The notes under the pieces are model-generated. The model was not told the origin of the DNA. It did not search any database and saw only the letters and a program-made list of their open reading frames with translations. The translations under genes and the position numbers were made by a program. A DNA stretch of 64,000 bases. Origin: Parastagonospora avenae f. sp. tritici 18332-5. Its lineage: Eukaryota; Ascomycota; Dothideomycetes; Pleosporales; Phaeosphaeriaceae. Below are positions 33,873 through 45,490 of the stretch, one piece after another; the first letter of the stretch is position 1; each line of letters starts with the position of its first letter. The stretch covers positions 24,219 to 88,218 of the forward strand of contig JAFJTR010000109.1 in assembly GCA_022559985.1 (NCBI GenBank). Direction: 5' to 3'.

Positions 33873-35546
33873 TCAACTGAATCCTGTACGCTCGCGAAAC
33901 TGCTTAATCCACTCGGGATTATCTGCCACCGTTTGATTCCACGCGTCGTCGGCATCCTGATACAGCAACCTTCTCGACTCCCGCTGGAACATTTCATCCG
34001 TGGGCATAATTCCCAGCATCATCTGCTGTCGCGCAAACCGCGCAAGATGCCGAGTTAGAGTATCTGCGAACAAGCGTGTCTCGACGACGTTCTCGAACAA
34101 CAAATTGCCGTTCGCTGTCACGAATTCCGCAGGCTGCTCATCCGCGATCGGTGACAGAGCAGGTTCAATGTTATGTTCTTGGGTCGCAGAAATCAATGAT
34201 TCCAACTCCATTTGCGAAATGACTTGTTTCGTGTGATCGATTGACTCGTGATTGGTCGCGGAGAAGGGGACGAGTGTTACTGCTTGAGCTGCGATGAGAT
34301 ATGGCGGGAATGCATTTGACACACGTGCGTCGATCTCAGGATCAAGTTCGTGTTCGCCTTTCCAGTCCCACATGGTCTTTCCACTGCGAAAGTGCGCGGC
34401 GAGATGGTCCGTCCGCTCTTCCCAGCTGCTTAGTCGTGCATCGCAGAAGCCACAGCGACTCGTAACTGGAGCAGAGTGGACTTTCCAGTCGTCAATGAGA
34501 GGGAGCGTCTTCAGTCCATGGACGAGACGGAGATGCTGCACGAGATGGTCTTTTCTTCTGAATGTGCGAGGCGTAGTATGCCCACCCTGGCATGCGCTGT
34601 AATTATGGCTCTCGAGATGGTTTTGCGTTGGATCGAGGGCGCTGCAGTAGGCGCAATGCACTCGTCCCGTTAGGGGAAGTACAACCGAACCTCCATGTGG
34701 GGTGCAGATCCACTCCTCCATGTTTAGATGGAGCGACTTTTCATGTCGCGCCCAGTCATACTTGTGCTTGAATGTATCGCAGCAAAATGTGCACTTGAAG
34801 ATGCGATCTGCTGCATCTTTTGGTTTGGACTTGGACTTTGGTGCTGCGCGGGGCTTGTTGGCGCGTCGACGGCGCGATTGAGAAGTGCCGGACTGGTTCG
34901 AATGCACAGAATTGTCGCTGACGCCGCTGTCAAGACTTGTCGATGACGACGGCCCTCGATAATTTTTGGAGGCGTCGGTTTTGAATGCATCGAAGCTCGA
35001 GTTGCGACTCCCACGTACGCTTTCGCTGAAGGGTTGCTGTTCCATGGCGTCGTAGATTGCGGACAGAGATGCAGCTTCTTCCTCGGGTGGCGAATTCTGC
35101 CATCGCTCTATGGCTAGCGGTTGCGTTGGAGAACCACATTGAGCTGGAGTAGGAATCGCGATAGGTCTGCTTCGACCTCCAGATCTGCGAAGCACGTACT
35201 TGCTACGGCGACGTGGTAGCCTGCGTTGCGGTGGTGGGGTCTGACGAGAGTTTTGAATCAGCTGATCGAAGGCAGAAGAATCGAGCGCGTCAATATAACC
35301 GGCATTGGCCGTAAGCTCTGCTGGTTCTATATAATTTACTGGCAGGTCGTCGAAAAGTGACAAGGTGTTGAGGTCGTCGGCCGTGCCAGGGGTTGCGTAG
35401 CTCGCGTTGTCAAAAGCCGATTGGAAGTCAAAGGCACTCATGTTAGGATGCCAAAGATCCTCGAAAATGTCTGGCGTACCAGTGCCGAAAGTCCATTCTG
35501 GGGTTTCTTGTTGTTGTTGTTGTTGTCGTTGTTGTTGTGCGTCCAT
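33873..35546 (-). CDS. C2H2 zinc-finger transcription factor
   Basis: A single-exon frame of 557 aa starting at MDAQQQRQ. A short poly-Gln N-terminus and an acidic/Ser-rich activation-like region come first. A strongly basic stretch (SRRRRANKPRAAPKSKSKPK) is a likely nuclear signal and lies just before a C2H2 finger (C-x2-C, with H-x4-H in WARHEKSLH). Further Cys/His pairs follow, including KDHLVQHLRLVHG and CGFCDARLSSWEERTDHLAAH, so there are about three fingers. The C-terminus is helical and acidic. The frame is open for another 53 codons upstream, but that part reads as leader sequence. It adjoins the aldo-keto reductase tail to tail (270 bp) and is the only intact regulator in the metabolic neighbourhood, so it may be the pathway-specific activator (inference). 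Confidence 0.85.
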   Translation of the reverse strand: MDAQQQRQQQQQQETPEWTFGTGTPDIFEDLWHPNMSAFDFQSAFDNASYATPGTADDLNTLSLFDDLPVNYIEPAELTANAGYIDALDSSAFDQLIQNSRQTPPPQRRLPRRRSKYVLRRSGGRSRPIAIPTPAQCGSPTQPLAIERWQNSPPEEEAASLSAIYDAMEQQPFSESVRGSRNSSFDAFKTDASKNYRGPSSSTSLDSGVSDNSVHSNQSGTSQSRRRRANKPRAAPKSKSKPKDAADRIFKCTFCCDTFKHKYDWARHEKSLHLNMEEWICTPHGGSVVLPLTGRVHCAYCSALDPTQNHLESHNYSACQGGHTTPRTFRRKDHLVQHLRLVHGLKTLPLIDDWKVHSAPVTSRCGFCDARLSSWEERTDHLAAHFRSGKTMWDWKGEHELDPEIDARVSNAFPPYLIAAQAVTLVPFSATNHESIDHTKQVISQMELESLISATQEHNIEPALSPIADEQPAEFVTANGNLLFENVVETRLFADTLTRHLARFARQQMMLGIMPTDEMFQRESRRLLYQDADDAWNQTVADNPEWIKQFRERTGFS

Positions 35547-36284
35547 GCTGGCACACGACCTTATGGAATGACGTTGTATGGTGTAAGAAACAAATGGAGT
35601 CGTACTCATACAAAACTCGTACGTGAAGTCGAAGCCCGAAATCGGAGCTATTGTACACCGATATTTAGAAAGCTTCTCCGAAATGTCCAGCGCCGAGGTG
35701 AGCACGTCTAGGCCCTCTGCTCCGTGCTATGATGCAAGCAGAAGCGCCTTGAAGTTCGTAGGGCGCGTGGTCCAGAAACGGTTTAGCCGGCTCCTAAGCA
35801 TCAAGCGATTTGTACAGCCTTTGACAATAGATTCATGCATTGAAACAGTGCATATCAGAAGAGGAGTTGTTCAACGCAAATGTCCTGCCGTCTACAGTGC
35901 TGCCAGCGGAAACAAATTGCCCACTGCGAACTCCATCTATCCGCATTGAAAGCTGCCCTACTGCACTGCAGAATACTCTCGCAGCGTCCTATTCACGGTA
36001 CATAACACAGCAGAGGCCTGATACTACGAACCCAGCAGCCTGCCGCCTAAATCTTAGCGTCTTTGCTTGCACAGGAATTGCGATGTAAATGCCCGATGTA
36101 TGTGTCTCATGGAAAGGTAGTTCGGGAACCTTGACCAAAGAATCCAGTGCGGGCCTTGACCGGAATGCGTATGGCTATATGGGCAAGACCATCTTTGGAC
36201 CTGCATTCTGTGTTTTTGTATGGAGCTTTTTCATGCCCCACAGCTTTCGTGTCACGTGTTGTCTGATGCATGATTAAGCAGTCA
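35547..36284. other. intergenic region
   Basis: About 740 bp between the C2H2 gene start and the end of the kinase pseudogene. No supportable gene; it should contain the C2H2 promoter. Confidence 0.45.
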
Positions 36285-39158
36285 TTACTGCTTTCCTTCT
36301 TCCTTATTCGACACCCTGGGTACTAGACTTGTTATTTTGGGCCACAATTCTGGAATGCGAAAAGGTTTCGTTATCGCATCATCCATGCCTGCTGCAATGG
36401 CTTCTCGTATCTGCTCGACGCGTGCATTCGCACTCACCGCCAGAATAGGTAGCCTGAACTTCGGGCTCTGCATTGAAGCCAACCTTTCTGTTCGATAGCC
36501 CTGAGGTTCCTGCTCCTATGAGCATGTACTTGGCTATCTAGCCTATTTGGGCTTAGCCTGTTTCCACCTCCATATGCTCCTACTCTGTACCGTAGCAAAC
36601 ACAATACAACAACTCATACAGTCCATCACTTTCATTGGCGGATACTGTCTTGTGTTGCCCTAAAGTGGAAGCGGGAAGTCCTAGCAGGCCTTGGTCTTCG
36701 TAGTCTCGTATGTGACGCGCGCAGGTTAAACCATCCATTATCGGCATCCCGATATCAAGGAGTATGATGTCTAGTTCTGGCTTTGGTTGGCAGTGCTCCG
36801 TGGACTCGATCTCATCTTTGTTATTATCTGGGTCGCGCCAGAACATGCTGCGCTTCAACCAATCAAGCGCTTCCTGCCCGTTTCCTGCGACATGGACTGT
36901 CCATCCGCACTTGTCCAGCTGTTTTCTCAGAACTCTTTGGTTCACGAGGTTATCCTCCACAATGAGGACGTTGGGCTTGATCGAGTTCATGGCCAGTTGG
37001 TAATCACGCGTGCGATCAACGAGCGACGTTTCATGAGATGTACGACCAACAACATGATCCGCGGGTGCCTCGGCCAGCCTTGTACTCACAAAGAAGGCGA
37101 ATGTAGATGTCAGATCTAAAGAGGTTCTTGAAAAATGTTGATGATTGAAGTGATTGACTGTCTTCTGTCTTGTCTGATCTATGAACAGGTGGCTTTTATC
37201 CCCCGCCCTTGTGCGACCAGCCGCGCGGTCCATTCCATGCAGTTCCATTCCAGCTGAGCCTGTGATGCGGCCAGCCTTGCTCATATCTGACAGTAGAACA
37301 GACTTCCGCCTGGGAGACTACGCCGATTGCTCCACCTTGCAGTGTTGCGAGTGACTTCGAAATGAACAAGCCGAGCCCGGAGCCTCCGTACTTTACGTGA
37401 GTGCGTGGCGTTGCCTGTGCAAACCTTGAAAACAAGTTCTTTTGCTCATCCTGAGTCATACCACAGCCAGTATCGATGACCTTGATCCAGATGTGACACA
37501 TCCTTCCTGTGCCCCAATCTGCCTGGTTCAAGATGTCTGGGCCTTTTGATGTCACGCTAGTGAATGATATCGAGTGCTGGGTGGCAGAAGGGCGCTCCCA
37601 CGAAGCGCCGAGCTTGACCGTAATATTTCGAATCGGTCGTTCTTTCGTGAACTTGATGGCGTTTGTCCATTTGCTGGCACTCGACCACGAACATTTTGAT
37701 AGCATCTGCCACTACCACAGTAGGCTGAATGCGGACCGGTGTGATGATGATAAGGTCTGAATCCAGCTTAGAAAGTGTAAGAACATCGTCGATAACCCTC
37801 TCATGGTGCATGGTGCATGATACAATAGTTTGAAGTACGTCAAGACATGAGTTCATCTCTTCGTGGAAGTCAGTCGAAATGGATTTGTTGGGGGAGGCGT
37901 TCGAGGGCTTGATGAGTAGTTGCAGCAGCCCAGAAATGACCAGTTCAGCGCATTTAATGACCGCGGAGAGCGGATTGCGAAGCTCATGGGAAGTCATGTC
38001 AATGAAGTTTTCGTGTTGGCGTTTCGCTTCCAGTGCTTCTTGTACGCGACGGTGCTGCAGTCTTGTGAATTTCATCTCTGAAACCCTTGCCTGTTCAAGT
38101 GCCTCGACCCGAGCTTGTGTCGCCTCTTGCGTCTTCTTCTGAGCGGCAATGTCGATAGTATTGCCAGCAATACTTATAAGCACGTTGTCTTCATCAAATA
38201 TGGGAACGCAGGCCGACAGCACATTTAGAAGTCAGCTAGATGTCTCACAAACAATTTCGAATGTTGAGAGCTACATACCCGTTGCGCAAGATCGTTGCTT
38301 TCAGCATGGGACTTCCACCTCATCTCGAAGGTCACCGGAGTACCCTGAGCCAGCTTATTCCACATACTCATGACCAAGGATTGATCATCTGGATGTACAA
38401 GATCCATAAACGAGAATTGAATATGAGCAGGAAGATCTCTCGGATGTGAACTTGGCCGTGTTAGTCAGGTGTAGTGAGTGATCACATGGCCATGCTTACC
38501 TCAACTTGTACCAAGCCTCGTTTGCATGTAGAAGTTTGCCTTCAGTGTTGTACTCGAAGACACCGACATCACTCATCTCCATCGTTGCCTGGATTCCTTC
38601 CCAGCGTGCAATTCGATTTATGCGTGGTATTGAATGAGATATCAATCGTCTTCTTGAGTCCATCCCTATTGCAAATCCTTCTTTTGCCGTCGTGTAGACG
38701 TGACTTTGATCAGTGAATGACATGTCGGGAGATCCAGGTCCTATGGTGACGGCATCATTCTCATCTGATGTTCTTTCTCCGGAGATGACCTTCAGCCCGC
38801 TACTTTCTTTCGCTACTTTGGCGGACCATGTCCATCCTGCAAAGTCGTGTTGCGTTTCGCCATGACCACGCAGCGATTGTGCCCAAGAATGAAAAAGCAG
38901 GGCTTCTTTCCCCTTGTGCAGAACAGTACTTCGCAGTTCACTAGTCCGAAAAGACTCGTTGGCGTAGAGTATGTCAAATTTGAGAGCTGTTGAGCCGATC
39001 TTGATGACAAACTTTGGTGCGAGGTGTAGCTCTAGGGCCTCGAGGTCGAATGCAGCATGTCCTCCAATGTCTGCACATTTTCTCATGGCGTCCACTTTTG
39101 AATGGTGTACATGCGCTATCGCTATCTGGCGCTTGAAGTTTGCGATCTCGCCAGGCAC
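36285..39158 (-). pseudogene. hybrid sensor histidine kinase (PAS-HisKA-HATPase-REC), disrupted
   Basis: Fragments of one protein run in order on the minus strand: an N-terminal sensor region with PAS-type segments (39158 to about 38230), the H-box (FIDMTSHELRNPLSAV near 37990), the N-box (TNAIKFTKERP near 37660), the G boxes (VIDTGCGMT, YGGSGLGLFISKS), and a receiver domain with its phospho-Asp (VLIVEDN, ILLDIGMP) and Lys (ITKPFR). Between VVECQQMD and TNAIKFT about 35 residues that normally precede the N-box are missing and the frame changes, so coding sequence was deleted. No AG acceptor fits the junction near 38225. An unexplained stretch of about 150 nt separates the ATPase from the receiver. 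The N-terminal start is uncertain because the frame has no early ATG. Intact relatives signal osmotic or environmental stress through a phosphorelay. Confidence 0.7.
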
Positions 39159-40442
39159 ACTCAGTCCGCCGAGTGAGCGGATGTTTGTACATGATGTACC
39201 GGATCTAGGCTACGCCGGACCCTGACTCGGCACACTCCGAACGCGACCGCCTGTGGATCAGTGGCTTCTCTTCAAGCTCTTGATTGGGCAAGCGGTCAAA
39301 CTTTCATCGTGCTACTACGATGGCAGCGTTGATGGTGCTGCAATAGCTCTAGGTAGTGACCAGTGCGCCAACTTTGCGCGTCATCGCCATGAGCATCTTC
39401 GGAGGAGGGTCATTCATTCAGAATCGAATATATGCCAGCCGTTGCTTCTCGTCATTCAATCAGTGTGGAGCGTACCTCTGCGTCGTTTGGCTGCAAACAT
39501 CAATTCTTCTGGACAAATTCGTTGGATCTGAGTCCAATGACATCATGAGGGGATCGATTTACGGACGTCAAGCGTGACCAGCTGTCAATGCTCTTGCTCA
39601 AGCAGGTTGACTCCTGTTTCAGCATGTATCACTAGGGTCCAAAATCGGTTATGCAAATATGCATTTCTTCAGCGACTCTGAGATTCTTGCGTCGCGTCAA
39701 TTCTACGTTATTGGATTAGTACTCGTACACACGTGAACTGTATTAGGACAGCTTTCAAACCTTTATAGTAGCGGAGATTCTTTCTTGGCAGCATTGCGAG
39801 CTTCGTCGGCTTGAGGCTGTCGAAGGCGTGAACAGAAGACCTCGCTCTCATGGTGGTCCACCAGGCAGCGGCAGAATTCGTGTCCGCTCTGCACATGCGC
39901 GGAGTAACCTAATAGTCTTTAGTGGTTTACTCACTATAAGCTTAGGGAAGCCTAAATGTACTCGCAGCTCTGACACGCTCTATGTCACTCTATTGGAATT
40001 TTTTGACTATATATAGGCTACCTCGTCAAGAAGCAGCGAGCAGGACTCATGCCGACGCCGGATGGTCTACGACCTTCGGTGACGTCATAGCCCCTGAGAT
40101 CTAGCATCTCAATTGGACCTCCGACGTGAAGGGTGAGATGACAGGAGACGTGTGAGTAAGCTGTTGTGGAAGGGCTTGAGTGATGAAGTTTGCTCTGGCG
40201 AGGTGGTAATTCTGTCCTGATATCTGGAATTTCGCGCCATGTGTCATGTGACTGCGCGCGATGCTAGCGCACCGGGGCAGGCATGTCCACGGATCCGTTC
40301 GGACCTCAGATTAGCGCGCAACTCAACAATACCACCACAAGCACTTTTGCATTAACAAGTCGAAGGGCATACCTGCTACTTTAGTCCAGGTCTACGAAAT
40401 TAGATCAGTCGCATAAAGTGAATTGCCAATCACTCTCGCAAC
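39159..40442. other. intergenic region
   Basis: About 1.28 kb between the divergent kinase relic and RecQ gene. Several short frames, none with a motif. No RNA gene or repeat recognised. Confidence 0.45.
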
Positions 40443-42605
40443 ATGAGCAACGATTTCGGACTGAGCTCCGACGACGAAGCAGATTTGGTTGCGGCGTCCG
40501 AGAATGTCGCCAATGGCAAGCGCGGGCAAGACGAGATCAATGGGCCACCTATCAAGCGCCCAAAACTCGACGGGAATGCCCCATTGACGATATCACCCAG
40601 TACTAGACTAGCAAATGATGTGCTGAAAGGCCGCTTTGGTCTGAACGGCTTTCGACTTGAGCAGGAAGCTGCCATCACTCGAATTTTGGACGGTGGTAGT
40701 ACAGTCGTCGTGTTTCCCACAGGCTCTGGCAAGAGTCTTTGCTATCAGATTCCAGCAGTGTGTTTCCGTTACCAGGATGAAGAAGCTGGACGCCGCATAT
40801 CGCAAAGTAAAGGCGTCAGCCTCATCATTTCGCCTCTCATCGCGCTCATGAAGGATCAGGTAGACGCCCTGCTCAAACAAGGGATCAAAGCGGCCGTCCT
40901 GAACTCTTCCGTCAGCCGTGACTACTATCTGACGACTCAAGATGATCTTCGGCATGGCCGCCTCGACTTGCTGTACTGTGCACCTGAGCGACTGAACAGC
41001 GAAGGTTTCATTACTTCCTTGAAAGACATACCTGGCGGTATTCGACTCCTTGCCGTTGACGAAGCACATTGTATATCAGAATGGGGCCATTCCTTCCGTC
41101 CAGACTACCTTAAGATCGCTCGATTTGCAAGGGAGGCCAACGTGGAGAGGGTTGTGTGTCTCACTGCTACCGCTACGGAGAAGGTTGCCAAAGATATCCG
41201 GGATGCGTTCTCGATCCCCAGTGAGGGCCTCTTCCAGACCACCATGTATCGACCGAATTTACGACTACTGGCCGAAGCGAACCCCAAAGGTACCGACTAC
41301 AAAGCGAAACTGGTTACGCATCTCCGCAAATATCCTGGTCCGACCATTGTGTACGTCACCCTACAAAAGCACACGGAAACTTTGGCGGACGAGCTGAATC
41401 AGCGAGGGTTCAAGGCTAAACCGTATCACGGCGGTATGACTCCTGATGTGCGCTCCAAGACCCAAGACGAGTTTCTCGCAAGCAAAGGCATGATTGTAGT
41501 TGCCACGATTGCTTTTGGCATGGGAATCGACAAGCCAGATATACGCAACGTCGTCCACTTCGATATTCCAGATTCAATCGAGAGTTACAGTCAGCAGATT
41601 GGCAGAGCCGGCCGTGACGGGAAGCCTAGTGTTTGCAAATTCTACCTCGCAACAAAAGATTTCCACCTCCGCAACATCTTCACCTATGGAGCGCGGCCCT
41701 CTTTGCGGTCGCTCAGGCTCTTGCTCGAAGACATATGTTCACCTACGAACAGGAAGTTGAAGGTTGGCGAGACTTTCACAGTGTCTTTGTACGCGCAGGC
41801 TAAAGAAGTCGACATTGGCGCCATCGTCCTCGGGATCATTTACGCTCAACTCGAACTGCATTACAAGCTCTTTCGCGCTGCCGGAACTCTCTATAGTACT
41901 TACAAGTACGCCACCAAAGACGCAAATGCAATCAAAAATGACACCACTGGGGCAGCGAACGTCATTAAAAAGGCTTCCGTCAAGGCGACAAAGTGGACTC
42001 ATGTTGCGGTGGACGAACTTGCCAATACCTCTCGAATGGAGCGGGCAGACTTGGTCCGTAAGCTCAATCAGTGGAATGAGCAGGGTGCGATCGAGCTCAA
42101 AACCGAAGGTGTTCGAAACATGTTCCGACTTGAGCGACCGCTGCCGTCCTCAAAGAAAGAGATCGACGAAATCATCGACCAGCTCGACGAAAGCATGGGT
42201 GCGACAGAGAGGATGAACTTAGACCGCACGAAAGCGCTCATCGACCTCATCACAGACAATCAATGCTTCTCGCGTGCGTTGGCAGGCTATTTTGGCCAGA
42301 CTGGCAGCAATGCGCCGCAAGATTGCGGCCATTGTACATGGTGCGAGACGCATACTCAAGTCGTGCTGCCCAACGAACCACCGCAGCCTCCGGATCCTGC
42401 GAAGGTCCAGAAAGTTCTGGATAAGATTAGTGTTCGAGACGACCCGCGCTTCCTTGCTAAGATAGCATTTGGCATCAAGAGCCCGCGTGGGACAGATCTA
42501 AAGGTTTACAACACTGGAGTGTTCGAGTCGATGAATGTTTGTGACTTTCTGGAATTGCTGCAAGTGTTTACCAGGGCGTGCGAGGCGAGCAAGGGAAAGA
42601 GATAA
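40443..42605 (+). CDS. RecQ-family ATP-dependent DNA helicase
   Basis: A single exon of 720 aa. An acidic/basic N-terminal tail precedes the RecQ zero motif (FGLNGFRLEQEAAI, near residue 65). Motif I is FPTGSGKSLCYQ (near 91-102), motif II the DEAH of LAVDEAHCISEWGHSFRPDY (near 206), motif III CLTATAT, and the second RecA lobe holds ATIAFGMGIDKPDIRNVVH and QQIGRAGRDG. A helical/zinc region (ALAGYFGQ, CGHCTWC) follows. A winged-helix-like or HRDC tail is not obvious. It unwinds DNA 3' to 5' and acts in recombination and replication repair in the nucleus. It is smaller than Sgs1/BLM and closer to short RecQ enzymes. An intact housekeeping gene. Confidence 0.93.
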   Translation: MSNDFGLSSDDEADLVAASENVANGKRGQDEINGPPIKRPKLDGNAPLTISPSTRLANDVLKGRFGLNGFRLEQEAAITRILDGGSTVVVFPTGSGKSLCYQIPAVCFRYQDEEAGRRISQSKGVSLIISPLIALMKDQVDALLKQGIKAAVLNSSVSRDYYLTTQDDLRHGRLDLLYCAPERLNSEGFITSLKDIPGGIRLLAVDEAHCISEWGHSFRPDYLKIARFAREANVERVVCLTATATEKVAKDIRDAFSIPSEGLFQTTMYRPNLRLLAEANPKGTDYKAKLVTHLRKYPGPTIVYVTLQKHTETLADELNQRGFKAKPYHGGMTPDVRSKTQDEFLASKGMIVVATIAFGMGIDKPDIRNVVHFDIPDSIESYSQQIGRAGRDGKPSVCKFYLATKDFHLRNIFTYGARPSLRSLRLLLEDICSPTNRKLKVGETFTVSLYAQAKEVDIGAIVLGIIYAQLELHYKLFRAAGTLYSTYKYATKDANAIKNDTTGAANVIKKASVKATKWTHVAVDELANTSRMERADLVRKLNQWNEQGAIELKTEGVRNMFRLERPLPSSKKEIDEIIDQLDESMGATERMNLDRTKALIDLITDNQCFSRALAGYFGQTGSNAPQDCGHCTWCETHTQVVLPNEPPQPPDPAKVQKVLDKISVRDDPRFLAKIAFGIKSPRGTDLKVYNTGVFESMNVCDFLELLQVFTRACEASKGKR

Positions 42606-43293
42606 GGTGGACCGAGAGGTGGCGAGATCGAAGCAAGGTCCCGGTGCTAGCATCGTTTCGATGTCACAGTTGGAGAGCATCCCAACCTTACACAGTAGAT
42701 ATAGCCGGTAGATTTTGGTACAATTGGTCTTGTATATTACGGCCTATAGACGGATTGAAACAATGATGCCGAATGCAACGTTAATGCTACAACCTTGAGG
42801 AAAAGACTCAGCACTCTACGCAATTCTTTCTGCTGTGGCAGGTTGACACTAGTTCCCTGAACACATCTGAGATGATCCCGTGATTACTTACAGATCGTTG
42901 TTAAGCATTACGCGAAGACACTACTCATAGCCGACGTCAATCTTCTCGACCCTTAACTAGCTCCCCCACCAGGATTAGACGTCCCTTACAAAGTCCTGAC
43001 AAAACCCCACCATCACTCATCTCCACTTCCACCGTCCTGGCAAATCAAACGACCAGATGTAATGCAGCGCGTCATCCGGCCCGACTCAGCAGCTGTCAGC
43101 GTTGTGGGGTAGCTTGGAGCTCTGCACGATCTCAACTCCACTTGCGACGCCGAAAGGGACTGCCGCAGCTTTCGAGCTGGGATGTGACTTTCTCATGCTG
43201 TAGTTTTACTTTCGAATATATCACTACTCTAATCCTCGATCTTTTCCCCAATCGTCACGTTTCTAACATCTCAGCGCGGGGCACCATACCAAC
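42606..43293. other. intergenic region
   Basis: About 690 bp, the 3' flank of the helicase gene and promoter of the phenol hydroxylase gene. Nothing else recognised. Confidence 0.45.
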
Positions 43294-45490
43294 ATGACAG
43301 CATCACCGCCGCCCACCTCAAAATGCGACGTCCTCATTGTCGGCGCCGGGCCCGCGGGCATGATGCTCGCCACGTGGATGGCGCGCATGGGCATCACCAC
43401 GCGCATCGTGGATAAAAGAGGGAGCAAGATATACGCGGGCCAGGCAGACGGCTTACAACTCCGCAGTCTGGAGATATTTGATAGTTTTGGGTTCGCGGAT
43501 CGTGCGGTCAAGGAGGCGAATCATTTGCTTGAGGTGAGTTAGCTGTAGACCTTTGGTATGATGTGAAGTTATGGAGTTTTAGCTGACGTTGGGCAGTTTT
43601 GTATGTGGGTGAGTTTGTCCTCCTCTTCCTTCGTTCTCATGATTTGGCCATGTTAATATGATTTCGAGTAGAACCCAGGCGAAGATGGCCTCATTCGCCG
43701 CTCAGACCGCGTCCCCGACGTGCCCGTGGGCCTCTCGCGCTTCACGGAAATCGTCCTTCATCAAGGCCGCATCGAGCGCTTCTTCCTCGACCACATCAAG
43801 ACACATTCAAAAAGCACCCTGAACGTCGAGCGCGGTGTACTGCCCGAATCCCTCCACATTGCTGATACATGTGCCGACCACAGCGCCGACAATTACCCGA
43901 TTACTGTGCAATTGAGGCACTTGAGCGAGGAAGAAGCGAAGCCCGCCCAGAGTAAGGCGTCGGGCGTGAGTGATGGGTTGTTCAGGAGTAATCTTGCTGA
44001 AGACGATACGGATGATTTGATCGGGAGGAGTAGGGAGAAGGAAGGACAGACGGAGGTTGTGAAGGCGAAGTATATGGTCGGGTGTGATGGGGCGCACAGT
44101 TGGACGCGGAGGCAGTTGGGCTTTCAGCTTGAGGGCGAACCGACGGATTACATCTGGGGAGTGCTAGGTAAACCACCTCTCATTTCCCAACTTTTACATC
44201 CTCCATTAGGTGGGATGTAGGCGGTGCTAATATGGATATACAGATATCATCCCGCTTACAAACTTTCCCGACATCCGCATGCGCTGTGCCGTGCACTCCG
44301 CTACCTCCGGCTCCCTCATGGTCATCCCGCGCGAAAACAAACTCGTCCGACTCTACATCCAACTGACCGAAATCAAGCCCGATGCCAGTGGGCGCGCCGA
44401 TCGCAGCCAAATCACGCCCAACACCATCATCCGCGCCGCGCAGAAGATTCTCGCGCCGTACACCCTGTCATATAAGTACTGCGACTGGTGGACGGCATAC
44501 CAGATCGGTCAACGCGTGGGCACGGATTTCAGTTACCAGGAGCGAGTTTTTCTCGCGGGCGATGCGGTGCATACGCATAGTCCGAAGGCGGGACAGGGCA
44601 TGAACGTTAGTATGCAGGATAGTTATAATCTGGGGTGGAAGATTGGAATGGTTGCCAAGGGGCTTGCGAAGCCGGAGATTCTCAAGACGTACCAGAGCGA
44701 GAGACGACGCATTGCCAAGGATCTCATCGCTTTCGATCATAAGTTTAGTCGGCTGTTTAGCGGACGGCCAGCAAAGGACGTCATGGACGCCGAGGGCGTG
44801 AGCATGGAGGAATTCAAGGCCGCGTTCTTGAAAGGGAACTTGTTCGCGAGCGGGCTGAGCGTGGATTACGGGACGAGCATGTTAGTCGCCAAACCTGGCG
44901 ATGCGACTGAAGAAGGCGACGGGACGGACGTGTCCTCAAACGCCGAAAAAGCCGTGGGCAAGCAAGATCTCGCAACGAACGTCAGGCTCGGCATGCGCTT
45001 CCCCAGCTACAAAGTACTCAACCAATCCGACGCGCGGCCATGGGAATTTCAGCCCAAGCTCAAGAGCGATGGACGCTTCAGGATCGTTGTCTTCGCCGGC
45101 GATGTTGTGCAAGAAAAGCAACAGGCGAGGCTGAAAGCTTTCTGCGCAAAACTCACGGCTTCGACGGTCCTGGCGAAGCATTTACACAAGGACATCCATA
45201 TCCTCACTGTTCATTCGTCGAAGCGCGTCGAGGTGGAACTCCTACGCGATTTTCCCGATGTGCTACATCCGTACGATGAGAAGACGGGCTGGGACTACGA
45301 CTCGGTGTATGTGGATGACGCGAGCTATCACGAGGGCTTTGCAGATGCGTACAAGGGGTATGGAGTCAGTAAGGAGAGTGGGTGCGTGGTAGTTGCGAGA
45401 CCAGATCAGTACGTCGGGCATATTGATAGCCTGGACGAGGAGGGTTACGCGGGTGTGGAGACGTATTTCAGAGGGGTGTTTGTGGGGTAG
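43294..45490 (+). CDS. phenol 2-monooxygenase (FAD/NADPH, group A)
   Basis: Exons 43294-43533, 43597-43608, 43672-44167 and 44244-45490 give 664 aa, the normal length. The second exon is only 12 nt (Phe-Cys-Met-Trp), flanked by two 63-nt introns, and is needed to keep the family sequence E-FCMW-NPGEDG. The motifs are VLIVGAGPAGMMLATW (GxGxxG), GCDGAHSWTRRQLGF (DG) and FLAGDAVHTHSPKAGQGMN (GD), then the C-terminal thioredoxin-like domain (about residues 450-664) typical of yeast phenol hydroxylase. It converts phenols to catechols with NADPH and O2 in the cytosol, the first step of phenol breakdown. It lies outside the metabolic neighbourhood, with RecQ between. Confidence 0.92.
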
